64,000 nucleotides of DNA, taken from positions 1,860,001-1,924,000 of the forward strand of contig OZ024883.1 in NCBI GenBank assembly GCA_964017185.1. The letters are read 5' to 3'. Below the pieces are notes generated by a model. The model saw only the letters and a program-made list of their open reading frames with translations. It searched no databases and was not told where the DNA came from. Origin of the DNA: Rugalucina vietnamica (lineage: Eukaryota; Mollusca; Bivalvia; Lucinida; Lucinidae). This document shows positions 47,301 through 57,519 of the stretch, piece by piece (the stretch's first letter is position 1; the number at the start of each line of letters is the position of its first letter). A program made the translations under genes and the position numbers.

Positions 47301-49364
47301 AAAGGACTGACCTATCAAAGTGTCAGTTAAATTTATGTCCTGCATCCCATCATATAATTTGGCTTTCTTTGCCATTGCCCTAGTGACAGCACAAGAAGGG
47401 TAAAGGTCAGGAATTTCCTGCTCAATGGGATCAGGCGGTTGATCAACACGTGGTGTGCTGGTCAAAAGTGGGTTTACCACAACCTTATCTCCTGCCAAAT
47501 CATTGCCTAACAGCAAATGAATACCTTTAAAGGGTAAGGAAGGTCTAATACCTACAGCCACGGGACCTTTAACTAAGTCTGAGGACAAATAGATATTATG
47601 GAGCGGTACATTAACAAATCCACACTCTACGCCCTGGATAAGGACACTTGTCCCAGAAGAAGACTTCTCGGAAAATGGCAAGGTATCTGCCAAGATAAGG
47701 GATTGAGAAGCTCCGGTATCTCGTAAGATTTTGATAGGGGTAGACTGGGCAGAGTCACTGTTAAGTGACACAAAACCATCTGATAAGAATGGTTCATAAA
47801 TCTCCATAATAGAATCCTCAGAGACTGACTCTTTACAAGTTCTGGTCAGTATAGGGTTTTCTTCCTGGATACAAGACTGTGGTTTAGCCTTTAAGGAGGT
47901 GAGACCTGTCGGTTTAGCACTATCTAGATTTTCTCTTTCTTTCTTTCGTTTCAGTGCCAAACATTCAGAAATAATGTGGCCAGTTTTCTTACAATAATTA
48001 CAAATTGGCTGGGATAAGGGATTTTGTCCTTTGTTTTCACTAGAAAATTTGGGTTTTGGACTGGAATTGTCAGTTGGATTACTGGGATTGGCTTTGGGAC
48101 CGGACTGAGGGGAATATGGTTTTGATTGAGGGGTAATTTGCTTTGATTGAGGGTTATATGGTTTCCTAGGATATGGCTTGTTGACAAATGAAGCCTTATG
48201 AGTCAAAGCATAGTCATCAGCTAAACGTGCTGCTGTTTCCAAGTTTTCAACTTCTCTTTCGTTCAAGAAAGCCTTAACATCAGAATTTATGCACCGTTCG
48301 AATTCTTCAACAAGCATGAGCTGCCTTAGCTTTGCATGATCAGAACCTACTTTCTTTGAAGAACACCATCTATCAAATAGTTGCTCTTTTGTTCTAGCAA
48401 ACTCAACATGAGTCTGGTCATGTTCTTTTCTACAGTCTCTAAATTTCTGCCTGTATGCCTCAGGGACCAACTCATAAGCCTTAAGAATAGATTCCTTTAC
48501 TGTATCATAATCTGAGCTTTGCTCAATAGAAAGCTGAGTGTAAATTTCTCGAGCTTTACCAATTACAACACTTTGCAAAAGCAAGGTCCAGTGCTCTCTT
48601 GGCCATTTCAAGTTTTCTGCCACCTTCTCAAAATGTAAGAAATATTTGTCAACCTCTTTTTCTTGAAATGGAGGAACGAGACGAATGTGTTTTGTGACAT
48701 CAAATACTGTACTAGTAGCCAAAGGCAAAGATTTTGATTTTGATTTGTCATTAAGTTCAATTTCCTTCATTCGTAACTGAAATTGCCTTTCTCTTTCTTT
48801 TTCTTCAATTTCAAATTTAAATTTTTCTTTTTCAATTTCAAGCCTTTCTTCTCTTTCTAATTTTTCTTTTTCTAACTCAATTTTTTCTCGTTCTAATTCT
48901 CTTTGTTTTTCCTTCTCTCGTTCTTCCATTTCTAACTTTTGTTTATCCATTTCTAACTTTTGTTTATGCATTCTTTCTTCCCGTTCTAAAGTTTCCAATC
49001 TTATTCATTCTTCCCTTTCGGCCTTTTCTGCCCTTATTCTTTCATCCCGTTCTAAAGTTTCCAACCTTATTCTTTCTTCATACTCAAATTTTAGTTTTTC
49101 CATCTCAATTTGTCTTTTGATTTCTAGTTCCCTCAACTGCAAGTCAGTCTGAGTGACTAGAATCTGAGAAGTAGCCGAGGAATCAAAAATTTCCTCGTCA
49201 ACAAAAAACTGAATCAAAATGTTCTTAATTTCATGTTTTAACATGGAAGTCTTGATATTTGACAACCCATAATGATCAGCTATGTCTAAGAGGTCACTCT
49301 TTTTGGCCTTATCTAACAGCTCCTGAGAAGGCGCAGCAATAAAGTCACTTAGTTTGAATGACAT
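44373..49364 (-). pseudogene. Gag-Pol of the minus-strand Gmr1-like element, one internal stop
   Basis: An ATG at 49364 opens 119 codons of Gag (Glu/Lys/Arg-rich coiled coil), which end at a TGA at 49007-49005. The same frame then runs open for about 1540 codons to 44373. The stop falls in a recurring charged motif where sister units carry Arg, so one substitution probably caused it. Counting from the codon at 48998: SCAN-like Gag about 185-270; zinc knuckle C333-C336-H341-C346; protease DTG at 427; integrase zinc motif H687, H694, C724, C727 and catalytic D758, D817, E853; GPY module at 992; reverse transcriptase YIDD at 1275; RNase H at the end (AVDASD). No frameshift separates gag and pol. 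Confidence 0.93.
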
Positions 49365-49452
49365 GGTTGCTTTTTGCTGGCTTTAGCTATTTAAACAGCA
49401 AACAGTGAAGATACTTTAGAATTTTAAATAAATTTGGTGCTCAAGAAATTTC

Positions 49453-49473
49453 AATCCCGGACTCGAGCCCCCA
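49453..49473 (-). other. Primer-binding site, tRNA-Pro-like
   Basis: Four bases inside the 5' LTR, in element orientation, TGGGGGCTCGAGTCCGGGAT matches the complement of the tRNA-Pro 3' end except for two extra bases (AG). Whether the host tRNA has that stem is unknown. Confidence 0.65.
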
Positions 49474-49477
49474 ATTC

Positions 49478-50307
49478 TGTTACGTGCCAGGTGTAACTAG
49501 AAGATTAAGGAAACCAACAAGTTGGTTAGCCAGCAACAAGCTTTGTTTAAAATTTAACAAATCTATTTAGAAGTGATTTAACCAGTAATTACATGTGAAA
49601 CAATCAAAAGCATATATACAATCAAACAAAAATGAATGTACAATACCTTTCAAGATGTTAATTCCCTTAAAGAATGTCTGAATGTCCCTCAGAATTTTTT
49701 AACAGAAGTCTGTATCAGTTTCTGATCCCAAGAATTAAAGTTTGTTTCAAAATAGCACTATGTCCCAATCCAGAATCGAATATCACAAAGTAATCCAAGA
49801 ATAAGTTTAAATTCCAGTAAGATAGATTTTGACTTCTTAATAGTAACAGTACCCAAAGATTGTCCTTATGAAACTTTGTAGCCCTTATATAGCACTGAGG
49901 AACATTCAGGATTTTTCCAGCAAATTCTATGATATCATATACTAAAAATAACAAGTTGTTTACCAAAATTTAATGTTTTGGAATATTCTAGAGAGGCCAT
50001 TATCCTTCCAGAAAATTCCACAATATTCTTTTGACATAAAAAAAAAAAAATTTCTAGAAGATTCTACATCTTTGGTTCTTCCAGATTTTTCCGGACTTTT
50101 CCGTCAAAGAACAATTTGAAATTTCTAGAAAATTCTGAAGTAAACAACCTGTTTATGTCCAATATCTGGGACACTAAAAGTAAATAATTGCTAAGGAAAA
50201 CAAGTAAACATCATATGTATAACATCATACTTTCCTGGGCATACTCCCTTGGGAAGTTTACCAGTACTGAATGCACATCTTTCAGCAAGTAACTGTCATA
50301 CATAACA
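49478..50307 (-). repeat. 5' LTR of the minus-strand element
   Basis: 830 bp, nearly identical to 43400-44225, with the same TATATAAG box near 49884-49891. Confidence 0.93.
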
Positions 50308-50318
50308 AAATATAAATG

Positions 50319-50321
<3 letters not shown>

Positions 50322-50379
<58 letters not shown>

Positions 50380-50380
50380 A

Positions 50381-50441
<61 letters not shown>
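50322..50441. repeat. CA and GA compound microsatellite
   Basis: About 27 CA units followed by about 25 GA units, between the retrotransposon LTR and the hAT-type element. Confidence 0.95.
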
Positions 50442-50444
<3 letters not shown>

Positions 50445-51096
50445 ATAATTATATGTACATTTAAAAGGCAAATATGAATTGAAAAAAAAAACTAGCAAGG
50501 GCATTGACTTCCGATTAGGGATGTCAACGAATGCCGAAATTGGTATTCGAATATTCGCAAAGGATATTCGAATATATTCGAATATTCGAATTATATACAC
50601 ATCTATGCCCAATAGACCCATTCAATGACTTACTTGGTGGTACATGTATTGAAAATATGAGGTACATGTATATGCATGGTATCGTATCTAGGCTATACCA
50701 ATGGCGCCATGTAAGAAATCAACAAATTTTGTACAGAAAAAAAACTAGACAATCTGGAGGTGTTTTATAATGACAAATCTCTGGTGTTCTGAGAAAGCAA
50801 CGGCACACCATTATTGTCAAGCCAAGATTAAGTTCTGCATGCATGTCATTGATATCCGCCACCAAGAGTGCTTAGGGTCTATTGTAATCGTGTGACCTAC
50901 ATGTACTTTGTGAAAGGTCTGTTGTGACTGTGTTGTTCCTAAGAGATTGAGCTGTCAATCTATCCAGCCATCTTAAGTTTTCACATGACACAGCTCAAAT
51001 TGTAGGACTTTCACACCTTAAAAACATTTATTGAAAGCAAGCAATGCTTTCTCTCAACTTGAAACAACAATGTGTCACTTGAATCAATAAAGTGTC

Positions 51097-52420
51097 TGTC
51101 ACATATTGAAAATTACTACTTTGTAATGTTGAGCAGTATACTTTGAGAGTCAGTATTTTATGATGCCTTCATGTCTAGGAAATAGTGTTGAGGGTCCGTA
51201 ATTTTGAATTGATATCAGTGAATTAGTATTTTTATTCAAAGGTTTTGATGAACCTTAATACTATCTGAAATATGCATGAGTGAACACAATACCTGTTGGA
51301 CAGGGTATATTTTACTGTTAGCCAATACGGATATTGTTGATTGATATTGGAGAACTGGTTTGGTTATTGAAAGGAACACATGTATATTTGAGATATAAGG
51401 GCATAAACAGAGGTAAATTATTTATTTAATTTTCTCTTTTGTCTTTATCTTGAATGTAAAGATGCTGCAAATCCTACATGTAAATAGCATTATTTCGTGT
51501 ATACAGTTTTTTGTATTTTTCTTTGCCAAAGTTATGATCGAAGTCAATATTTAGAATTTTGAGCTTGTTTTTGAAGTTAACCTTTCAGAAAATAAGTGGT
51601 CAATGTTTCTAAACAAAATACTCCAAAATGACTTTAATTTTGGTAAAGTTTGAACAAATTTTGTATTGTTGGTATACTGAACAAAATTTGTAAGGTGTCA
51701 GAATTTTGAATTAATCAAGGTCTCTTTTTTAAAGGCATTTTGCTGTTTCCATCAATTATTTTGTCTCCAGTGAACTTATTAGTTTTATTTATTGATTTTA
51801 GCTCTTTTATAAGCCGGAAAACATACCCAGACAGGCAGCAGGACAACAACCATTGTCAGCTTGTTAACGTTTTCTGAGCTGTGGCTTCATGAACTCATAA
51901 TCACGAAACAGTGTTCTGAGTGTCATATAAACGGGACAGAATATCCATATTATATTCTATGAATGTCCACACGTTATAATCTACTGTGGGGGTTACACCA
52001 GTGTATGCAGAACTGGAACTATGAGTTACATTTATTTACATGGGCTACTTTATGAGAACAATGTACAATGATAGATGGAGACAACACATCCTTTTGATAA
52101 TTTATTCAACCGAGAGACCTAGATGTCAGTATAGTTTGAACAATCACGTGGTGAAACATCGATGAGACAGTTACTAAATGTCAAGTGTACCATCACTGGA
52201 ACATTTCAAAATGCATGGCCATTGAACAAAAGTGACGTTCACTAGATCTAGTTGAAATCGCGTTTAATTGAAATCGCGTTTAATTGAACTCGCGTTTAAT
52301 TGAAATCGAATTTCTTTTTGTTTTGACCTAATGTATATATTGTATATAAAATTTGTTGAAAGTATGTTGTTCTTCCTAATTGTGTGAACTGCACTGTCTC
52401 ATCTGGCCATCTACCTGACA
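51097..52420 (+). repeat. 5' LTR of the plus-strand element
   Basis: 1324 bp. A TATATAAAATTTG box lies about 80 bp before its end. An internal triplicate of TTTAATTGAA with CGCG lies about 110-160 bp before the end. Confidence 0.96.
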
Positions 52421-52422
52421 TT

Positions 52423-52440
52423 TTGGTGTCAGAAGTGGGA
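52423..52440 (+). other. Primer-binding site, tRNA-Leu-like
   Basis: Two bases after the LTR, TGGTGTCAGAAGTGGGAT is complementary to the 3' end typical of tRNA-Leu. Confidence 0.75.
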
Positions 52441-52810
52441 TAGTGCATTTCACTTTATGCGGTGCTCTATTTGGTTTGCTTTGGAGCAACATACTTTGAG
52501 TTGTGGGTTTTCTAAATAAACTGTTAGTGGTGATTTTCCTGGTGCCTGACTGCTTGAATTTAGAATTACTTTGAATTGCTCTGAGTATAGTTTAATTGAA
52601 AAAAAAATCTTAATTGATTTTCCTATGGCATCTATTAGGTAAATCAGTTTTTGATCAAGTGAAAGTTCAAATTTGGAGTATCTTTTGAGTAAAGACAGTG
52701 AATATTGTTCATTTAAAAGTTAATCTGACTCTCAACGTTTACAGCTGATTTGGTCTTTCTGAGTACTATACTGTTCAAAATTTATAAGAACTCAATTTTG
52801 ATGTATCAAA

Positions 52811-55800
52811 ATGGGATCTGTAAAAGAACTTAAAGAATTGGGGGAGTCTTTAGGTTATGAAGGGGCTAGTTTACAAGAATTTGTAAATCAACAGCAAGCG
52901 TTAGAGCGTGAAGAACGTCAGTCAAATAGAGATGCTAAGAGAGCAGAGTTAGAGAATGCAAGAGCGCAAAGAGAGCATGAGAGAGAGTTGAAAAGGTTGT
53001 CAGATATAGAAGAAGAGAAGAAGCGAGCACATGAGAAATTATTAGCTGAGTTAGATCATGATGAGAAGGTTAGGCAAATAGAATTACAGAAAAGTAAGGA
53101 GCTTAAAGAAATAGAATATAATAGAAACGTTGAGTTATCTGAAGCTAAACTGAGGCAAGAGGCAGCTGAACACCAGCATAAAATTGAGCTCTTAGAAGCC
53201 CAAGCACGGTTTTCTGTAACAGCACCTACCCCTACCCCACATACTGTTTCCCCTAGAACTCCCAAACTTCCATACTTTGAGGAAAATGTTGATGACATGG
53301 ATGCTTATCTTCAGCGTTTTGAGCGTTATGCCACATCACTAAAATGGCCGCGCGATGAATGGGCAGTAAATTTGAGCGCGCTTTTGAAAGGAAAAGCTCT
53401 TGAAGTATATTCGCGCCTTGCTCCGCATGAGGCTATGAAATATGATGTTCTGAAAGAAGCATTGCTAAAACGGTTTGAAATGACTGAAGATGGCTTTCGT
53501 AAGCGGTTCCGTAACTGTCGTCCTGAACTAGGAGAAACGTTTATGCAGTTCTCTACGCGTATGGCGCGCTATTTTGAAAGATGGGTAGATTTATCCAACA
53601 CTGACGAAACATTTGAAGGCTTAGTGAATCTTATGTTGAAGGATCAGTTTATGCAAAGTTGTGGCAAGGAGTTGAGATTGTTCTTACGCGAAAGAATTCC
53701 TAAGACTATTGATGACATGTCATTGCTAGCTGATCAATTTAGGGAAGCCAGAGGTGGAAATATTATTCCTCTTATCAACAAGTCTAAAAGGTGGGATCAC
53801 ATTGAGAAGTCTAATTCTGATTCTACTAGTACCACAGTTCAGCAGGATGTGAAATCTAAAGACAATTTGCCTAAAGGAAAGAAAGAGAAAAGATGTTTTC
53901 TGTGCGATAAGATTGGACATTTTGCTTATGAGTGTAAGTTGAAACAGAAAGCACTAGCTCTTGAAGCAAGTAACAGTTCTCAGCAACAGTCACTTGATAA
54001 TCAATTTGGTGAAAGGAACTATCATAGAGGTCAGTCACATGCTCAGAACAGAGGTCAGCCTAGAGGAAGAGGAAGAGGATCAGGTAGAGGAAGAGGAGCC
54101 AGTCAAGCTATGGCTGTTCAAGAAACAGATGTTAAACAGGGAAACAAGTCTCATGACAATGTGTCTTGTTCTATCCTGAGTCCTACTCTAACAGAGACAG
54201 CAGCCATTGTAAGTTCTGCATGTGAGAATCAAATCTTTCATCCTCCAAGAATGCCAGTTTCCCAAGGCAAAGTGAATGATCATGTGGTAACTTTATTAAG
54301 AGATACAGGTTGCAGTGGTGTGGTGATAAAACGTGAACTTGTCAAAGATGAACAGTTGAATGGGAAGTCACAATTATGTGTCTTAATAGATGGTACAAGG
54401 CTATCAGCACCAGTTGCAAATGTATTTATTGATACACCCTATTATACTGGCAATGTTGAAGCATGGTGCATGAGTAACCCGGTTTATGATCTCATTCTTG
54501 GAAACATAGAAGGTGCAAGATTACCTGGAGAAGCTGATCCACATTGGAACTTGGTTCAAGCTGTACAGACAAGGGCACAAAAGAAGGAGGAAAGTAAACC
54601 TTATAGTAAGCTGAAGGTGCCAGATACATTATTGACTACAGCTACCCCAGATGAGATAAAATCAGCACAAGAAGCCGATCAGACACTGAACAAAGTAAGA
54701 GAAGCACTGCAGAGTGGAGAAGAGAAAATTTCAAAAGGTGGTGGTAGATCAGTCTTTGTCAATAAAAATGGACTTATATATAGAAAGTTTAAGCCCTCAG
54801 CTGATCAAGATCAAGCTTCTACACAACTTGTAGTGCCAATGAAGTATAGGACTACAGTGTTACAGCTAGCTCATGAAACGTTAATGGCAGGTCACTTTTC
54901 AACAAAGAAAACGACAAGTAGAATTTTATCTGAATTTTGGTGGCCAGGATGTCAAGCTGATTGTGCCAGATTCTGTAAATCCTGCGACATGTGTCAGCGG
55001 ACTTATCCTAAAGGGAAAGTGCCTAAAGCACCACTTGGAGATATGCCATTAATTGATGTTCCGTTTCAACGCATAGCCGTTGATATTGTCGGTCCAATAG
55101 ATCCTCCTAGCTATAAGAAGAACAGATATATTTTGACGATAGTGGACTATGCTACCAGATATCCCGAAGCCATTCCTTTACCAGGAATTGAAGCAGAAAG
55201 GGTAGCTGAAGCTCTTGTAGATGTGTTCAGTCGAGTTGGTGTACCACGAGAGATGCTGACTGATTTGGGAACACAGTTCACCTCCGAACTTATGCATGAA
55301 GTAAGCAGATTGCTTTCAATTCGCCAGTTAACAACCACTCCCTATCACCCTATGTGCAATGGGTTGGTAGAGAAATTTAATGGCACACTGAAACAGATGC
55401 TCAAGAAGATGTGTAGTGAACAGCCCAAAGATTGGGATAAATACATTAACTCCCTACTCTTTGCCTACAGAGAGGTACCCCAAGAGAGCCTCGGGTTTTC
55501 TCCATTTGAGATGCTCTATGGGAGAAGTGTACGTGGCCCAATGTCAATATTGAAAGAACTCTGGACGCAAGATGTTCCTGATCCTGAAATCAAGACTACC
55601 TACCAATATGTGTTTGATCTTAAAGAAAAGTTAGAGAAGACATGTCAGATGGCTCAAGAGAATTTGAAGACATCTTCAGCAAGATACAAGAAGTATTATA
55701 ACAGTTCAGCAAGAGATAGACAGCTTAAGGTTGGAGACAAAGTGCTAGTCCTACTCCCGACCAGTAATAACAAACTACTGATGCAGTGGAAAGGTCCTTT

Positions 55801-57448
55801 TGTTGTCACTAGAAAGATGGGACCTCTAGACTACAAAGTTGATGTCTTTGGAAAGGTCAAAGCCTTCCATATCAACATGCTGAGAGTGTATACAGATAGA
55901 GTGGATAGAGATCAGCAGAAAGATAGCAATGTTCTGGCAGAAGTCAGCGTCGCCATTATAGATGTAGATCAAGATGAAAAGGAGGAAGATAGAAATCACT
56001 CTGATTCAACAGAAATTCCATCTTTGATACATTGTGAACAGAAAGAGTCATATCAAGATGTCCACCTAAATCCAGAACTACCTCCAGAACAGGAGACAGA
56101 AATGAAGAAGATTCTTCAAGAATTTCCAGATGTGTTTACAGATTTACCTGGGAAAACAAACCTTGTGGAATGCGACATAAAGTTGACATCCACAGATCCT
56201 GTGAAAGTAAAGCAATACCCAATGCCGTATAGTATGACAGAGGAAATCAAGAAAGAAGTTCAACAAATGCAAAAGATGGGAGTGATAGAACATTCTGACT
56301 CACCATACAGCTTTCCCATAGTAATGGTCAAGAAAAAAGACGGGACAAACAGGTGCTGCATTGACTTTAGACAGCTCAACCACATCACATTATTTGACGC
56401 CGAGCCAATGCCTAATGCAGAGGAGATGTTTGCCAAGCTAGCTGGACATAAATACTTTTCCCGTTTGGACTTAACCAAAGGTTATTGGCAAGTGCCAATG
56501 AGTGAACAATCAAAGAAGTTGACCGCATTTTCAACACCTCAGGGTCTTTTCCAATTTCGTACAATGCCTTTTGGGCTTGTTAATGCTCCGGCAATTTTTA
56601 GCAGGCTTATGAGGAAACTTTTAGACCAGATGGAGAACATAGATAACTTCATTGATGATATATTAGTTTTCACCATGACCTGGCATGAGCACAAGGATGT
56701 TTTGCTGGAACTCTTCAGAAGACTAAGAGATGCTGGTCTAACAGCTAAACCGTCAAAGACATTCATAGGATACAAAAATTTAGAATGTCTAGGTCACTTG
56801 CTAGGAAATGACAGACTGCAGCCTAATCCAGACAAAGTGGCAGCAGTGGAGAATGCAAATAGACCATCCACTAAGAAACAAGTGAAAGCTTTCATTGGAC
56901 TAGTTGGTTTTTACCGCAAATTTATTCCGAACTTTTCTGTAATAGCCGCTCCATTGACGGACTTAACGCGTAAGGGTCAGCCAACACGTGTCAAGTGGAC
57001 TGAAATCCAAGAACACGCGTTCAATACACTGAAGAAGGCGCTAACCATGAGTCCGATTCTGAAATTGCCCAATGTAAGAGAATTGTTTATTCTCAGAACA
57101 GACGCATCTGATCGGGGTATAGGTGGTGTGTTGTTGCAGGAAGAGTCCGGTGTCAAGTGGCCAGTAGCATATGCAAGTCGCAAATTGTTGCCAAGAGAAG
57201 AATCATATGCAACTGTTGAAAAGGAGTGTCTGGCCTTGGTTTGGTCTATTCTAAAGTATCAACGGTATCTGTATGGCAAGCATTTTATCGTAGAAACTGA
57301 TCACCAGCCATTACTGTACTTAAACAAGGCAAAAGTCTCCAATGCTCGTCTTATGCGATGGGCTTTGCTTCTTCAGCCCTACAGGTTCACAGTACATGCT
57401 ATTAAAGGCAGTGAGAATGTGGGTGCAGACTATTTGAGCCGTCAGTAG
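52811..57448 (+). CDS. Gag-Pol polyprotein of the plus-strand Gmr1-like element
   Basis: One uninterrupted frame of 1545 codons from an ATG 391 bp after the LTR. In order: charged coiled coil (1-130); SCAN-like Gag (about 225-315, with RKRFRNC and FLRERIPKTIDDMSLLAD); zinc knuckle C362-C365-H370-C375; Arg/Gly-rich basic stretch (405-430); aspartic protease DTG at 498-500; integrase zinc motif H688, H695, C725, C728 and DDE residues D758, D818, E854; KGPF module near 994; reverse transcriptase with FIDD at 1280-1283; RNase H with D1431, E1470 and D1497. All key residues are present. The protein packages and reverse-transcribes the element RNA in the cytoplasm and integrates the copy. There is no chromodomain and no envelope gene. 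Confidence 0.96.
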   Translation: MGSVKELKELGESLGYEGASLQEFVNQQQALEREERQSNRDAKRAELENARAQREHERELKRLSDIEEEKKRAHEKLLAELDHDEKVRQIELQKSKELKEIEYNRNVELSEAKLRQEAAEHQHKIELLEAQARFSVTAPTPTPHTVSPRTPKLPYFEENVDDMDAYLQRFERYATSLKWPRDEWAVNLSALLKGKALEVYSRLAPHEAMKYDVLKEALLKRFEMTEDGFRKRFRNCRPELGETFMQFSTRMARYFERWVDLSNTDETFEGLVNLMLKDQFMQSCGKELRLFLRERIPKTIDDMSLLADQFREARGGNIIPLINKSKRWDHIEKSNSDSTSTTVQQDVKSKDNLPKGKKEKRCFLCDKIGHFAYECKLKQKALALEASNSSQQQSLDNQFGERNYHRGQSHAQNRGQPRGRGRGSGRGRGASQAMAVQETDVKQGNKSHDNVSCSILSPTLTETAAIVSSACENQIFHPPRMPVSQGKVNDHVVTLLRDTGCSGVVIKRELVKDEQLNGKSQLCVLIDGTRLSAPVANVFIDTPYYTGNVEAWCMSNPVYDLILGNIEGARLPGEADPHWNLVQAVQTRAQKKEESKPYSKLKVPDTLLTTATPDEIKSAQEADQTLNKVREALQSGEEKISKGGGRSVFVNKNGLIYRKFKPSADQDQASTQLVVPMKYRTTVLQLAHETLMAGHFSTKKTTSRILSEFWWPGCQADCARFCKSCDMCQRTYPKGKVPKAPLGDMPLIDVPFQRIAVDIVGPIDPPSYKKNRYILTIVDYATRYPEAIPLPGIEAERVAEALVDVFSRVGVPREMLTDLGTQFTSELMHEVSRLLSIRQLTTTPYHPMCNGLVEKFNGTLKQMLKKMCSEQPKDWDKYINSLLFAYREVPQESLGFSPFEMLYGRSVRGPMSILKELWTQDVPDPEIKTTYQYVFDLKEKLEKTCQMAQENLKTSSARYKKYYNSSARDRQLKVGDKVLVLLPTSNNKLLMQWKGPFVVTRKMGPLDYKVDVFGKVKAFHINMLRVYTDRVDRDQQKDSNVLAEVSVAIIDVDQDEKEEDRNHSDSTEIPSLIHCEQKESYQDVHLNPELPPEQETEMKKILQEFPDVFTDLPGKTNLVECDIKLTSTDPVKVKQYPMPYSMTEEIKKEVQQMQKMGVIEHSDSPYSFPIVMVKKKDGTNRCCIDFRQLNHITLFDAEPMPNAEEMFAKLAGHKYFSRLDLTKGYWQVPMSEQSKKLTAFSTPQGLFQFRTMPFGLVNAPAIFSRLMRKLLDQMENIDNFIDDILVFTMTWHEHKDVLLELFRRLRDAGLTAKPSKTFIGYKNLECLGHLLGNDRLQPNPDKVAAVENANRPSTKKQVKAFIGLVGFYRKFIPNFSVIAAPLTDLTRKGQPTRVKWTEIQEHAFNTLKKALTMSPILKLPNVRELFILRTDASDRGIGGVLLQEESGVKWPVAYASRKLLPREESYATVEKECLALVWSILKYQRYLYGKHFIVETDHQPLLYLNKAKVSNARLMRWALLLQPYRFTVHAIKGSENVGADYLSRQ

Positions 57449-57504
57449 AGAGCAGTGGGTTTGAATTTTCATGTGTGATGTTTAAAAGTGTATTACACTT
57501 ATCC

Positions 57505-57519
57505 AAAGGGGGGAGGTGA
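57505..57519 (+). other. Polypurine tract
   Basis: AAAGGGGGGAGGTGA directly precedes the 3' LTR. Confidence 0.88.

Larger units (their letters stand above)
43400..50307 (-). mobile_element. Gmr1-like LTR retrotransposon, minus strand
   Basis: 6.9 kb, bounded by LTRs of 826 and 830 bp that begin TGTTATGTATG and end CACGTAACA in element orientation. AAAT is repeated at 43396-43399 and 50308-50311. A primer-binding site and a polypurine tract are in place. The single Gag-Pol frame has integrase before reverse transcriptase. By eye the LTRs differ at about eight sites plus an A-run indel, roughly 1 percent, so the insertion is fairly young. No env-like frame is present. Confidence 0.93.
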
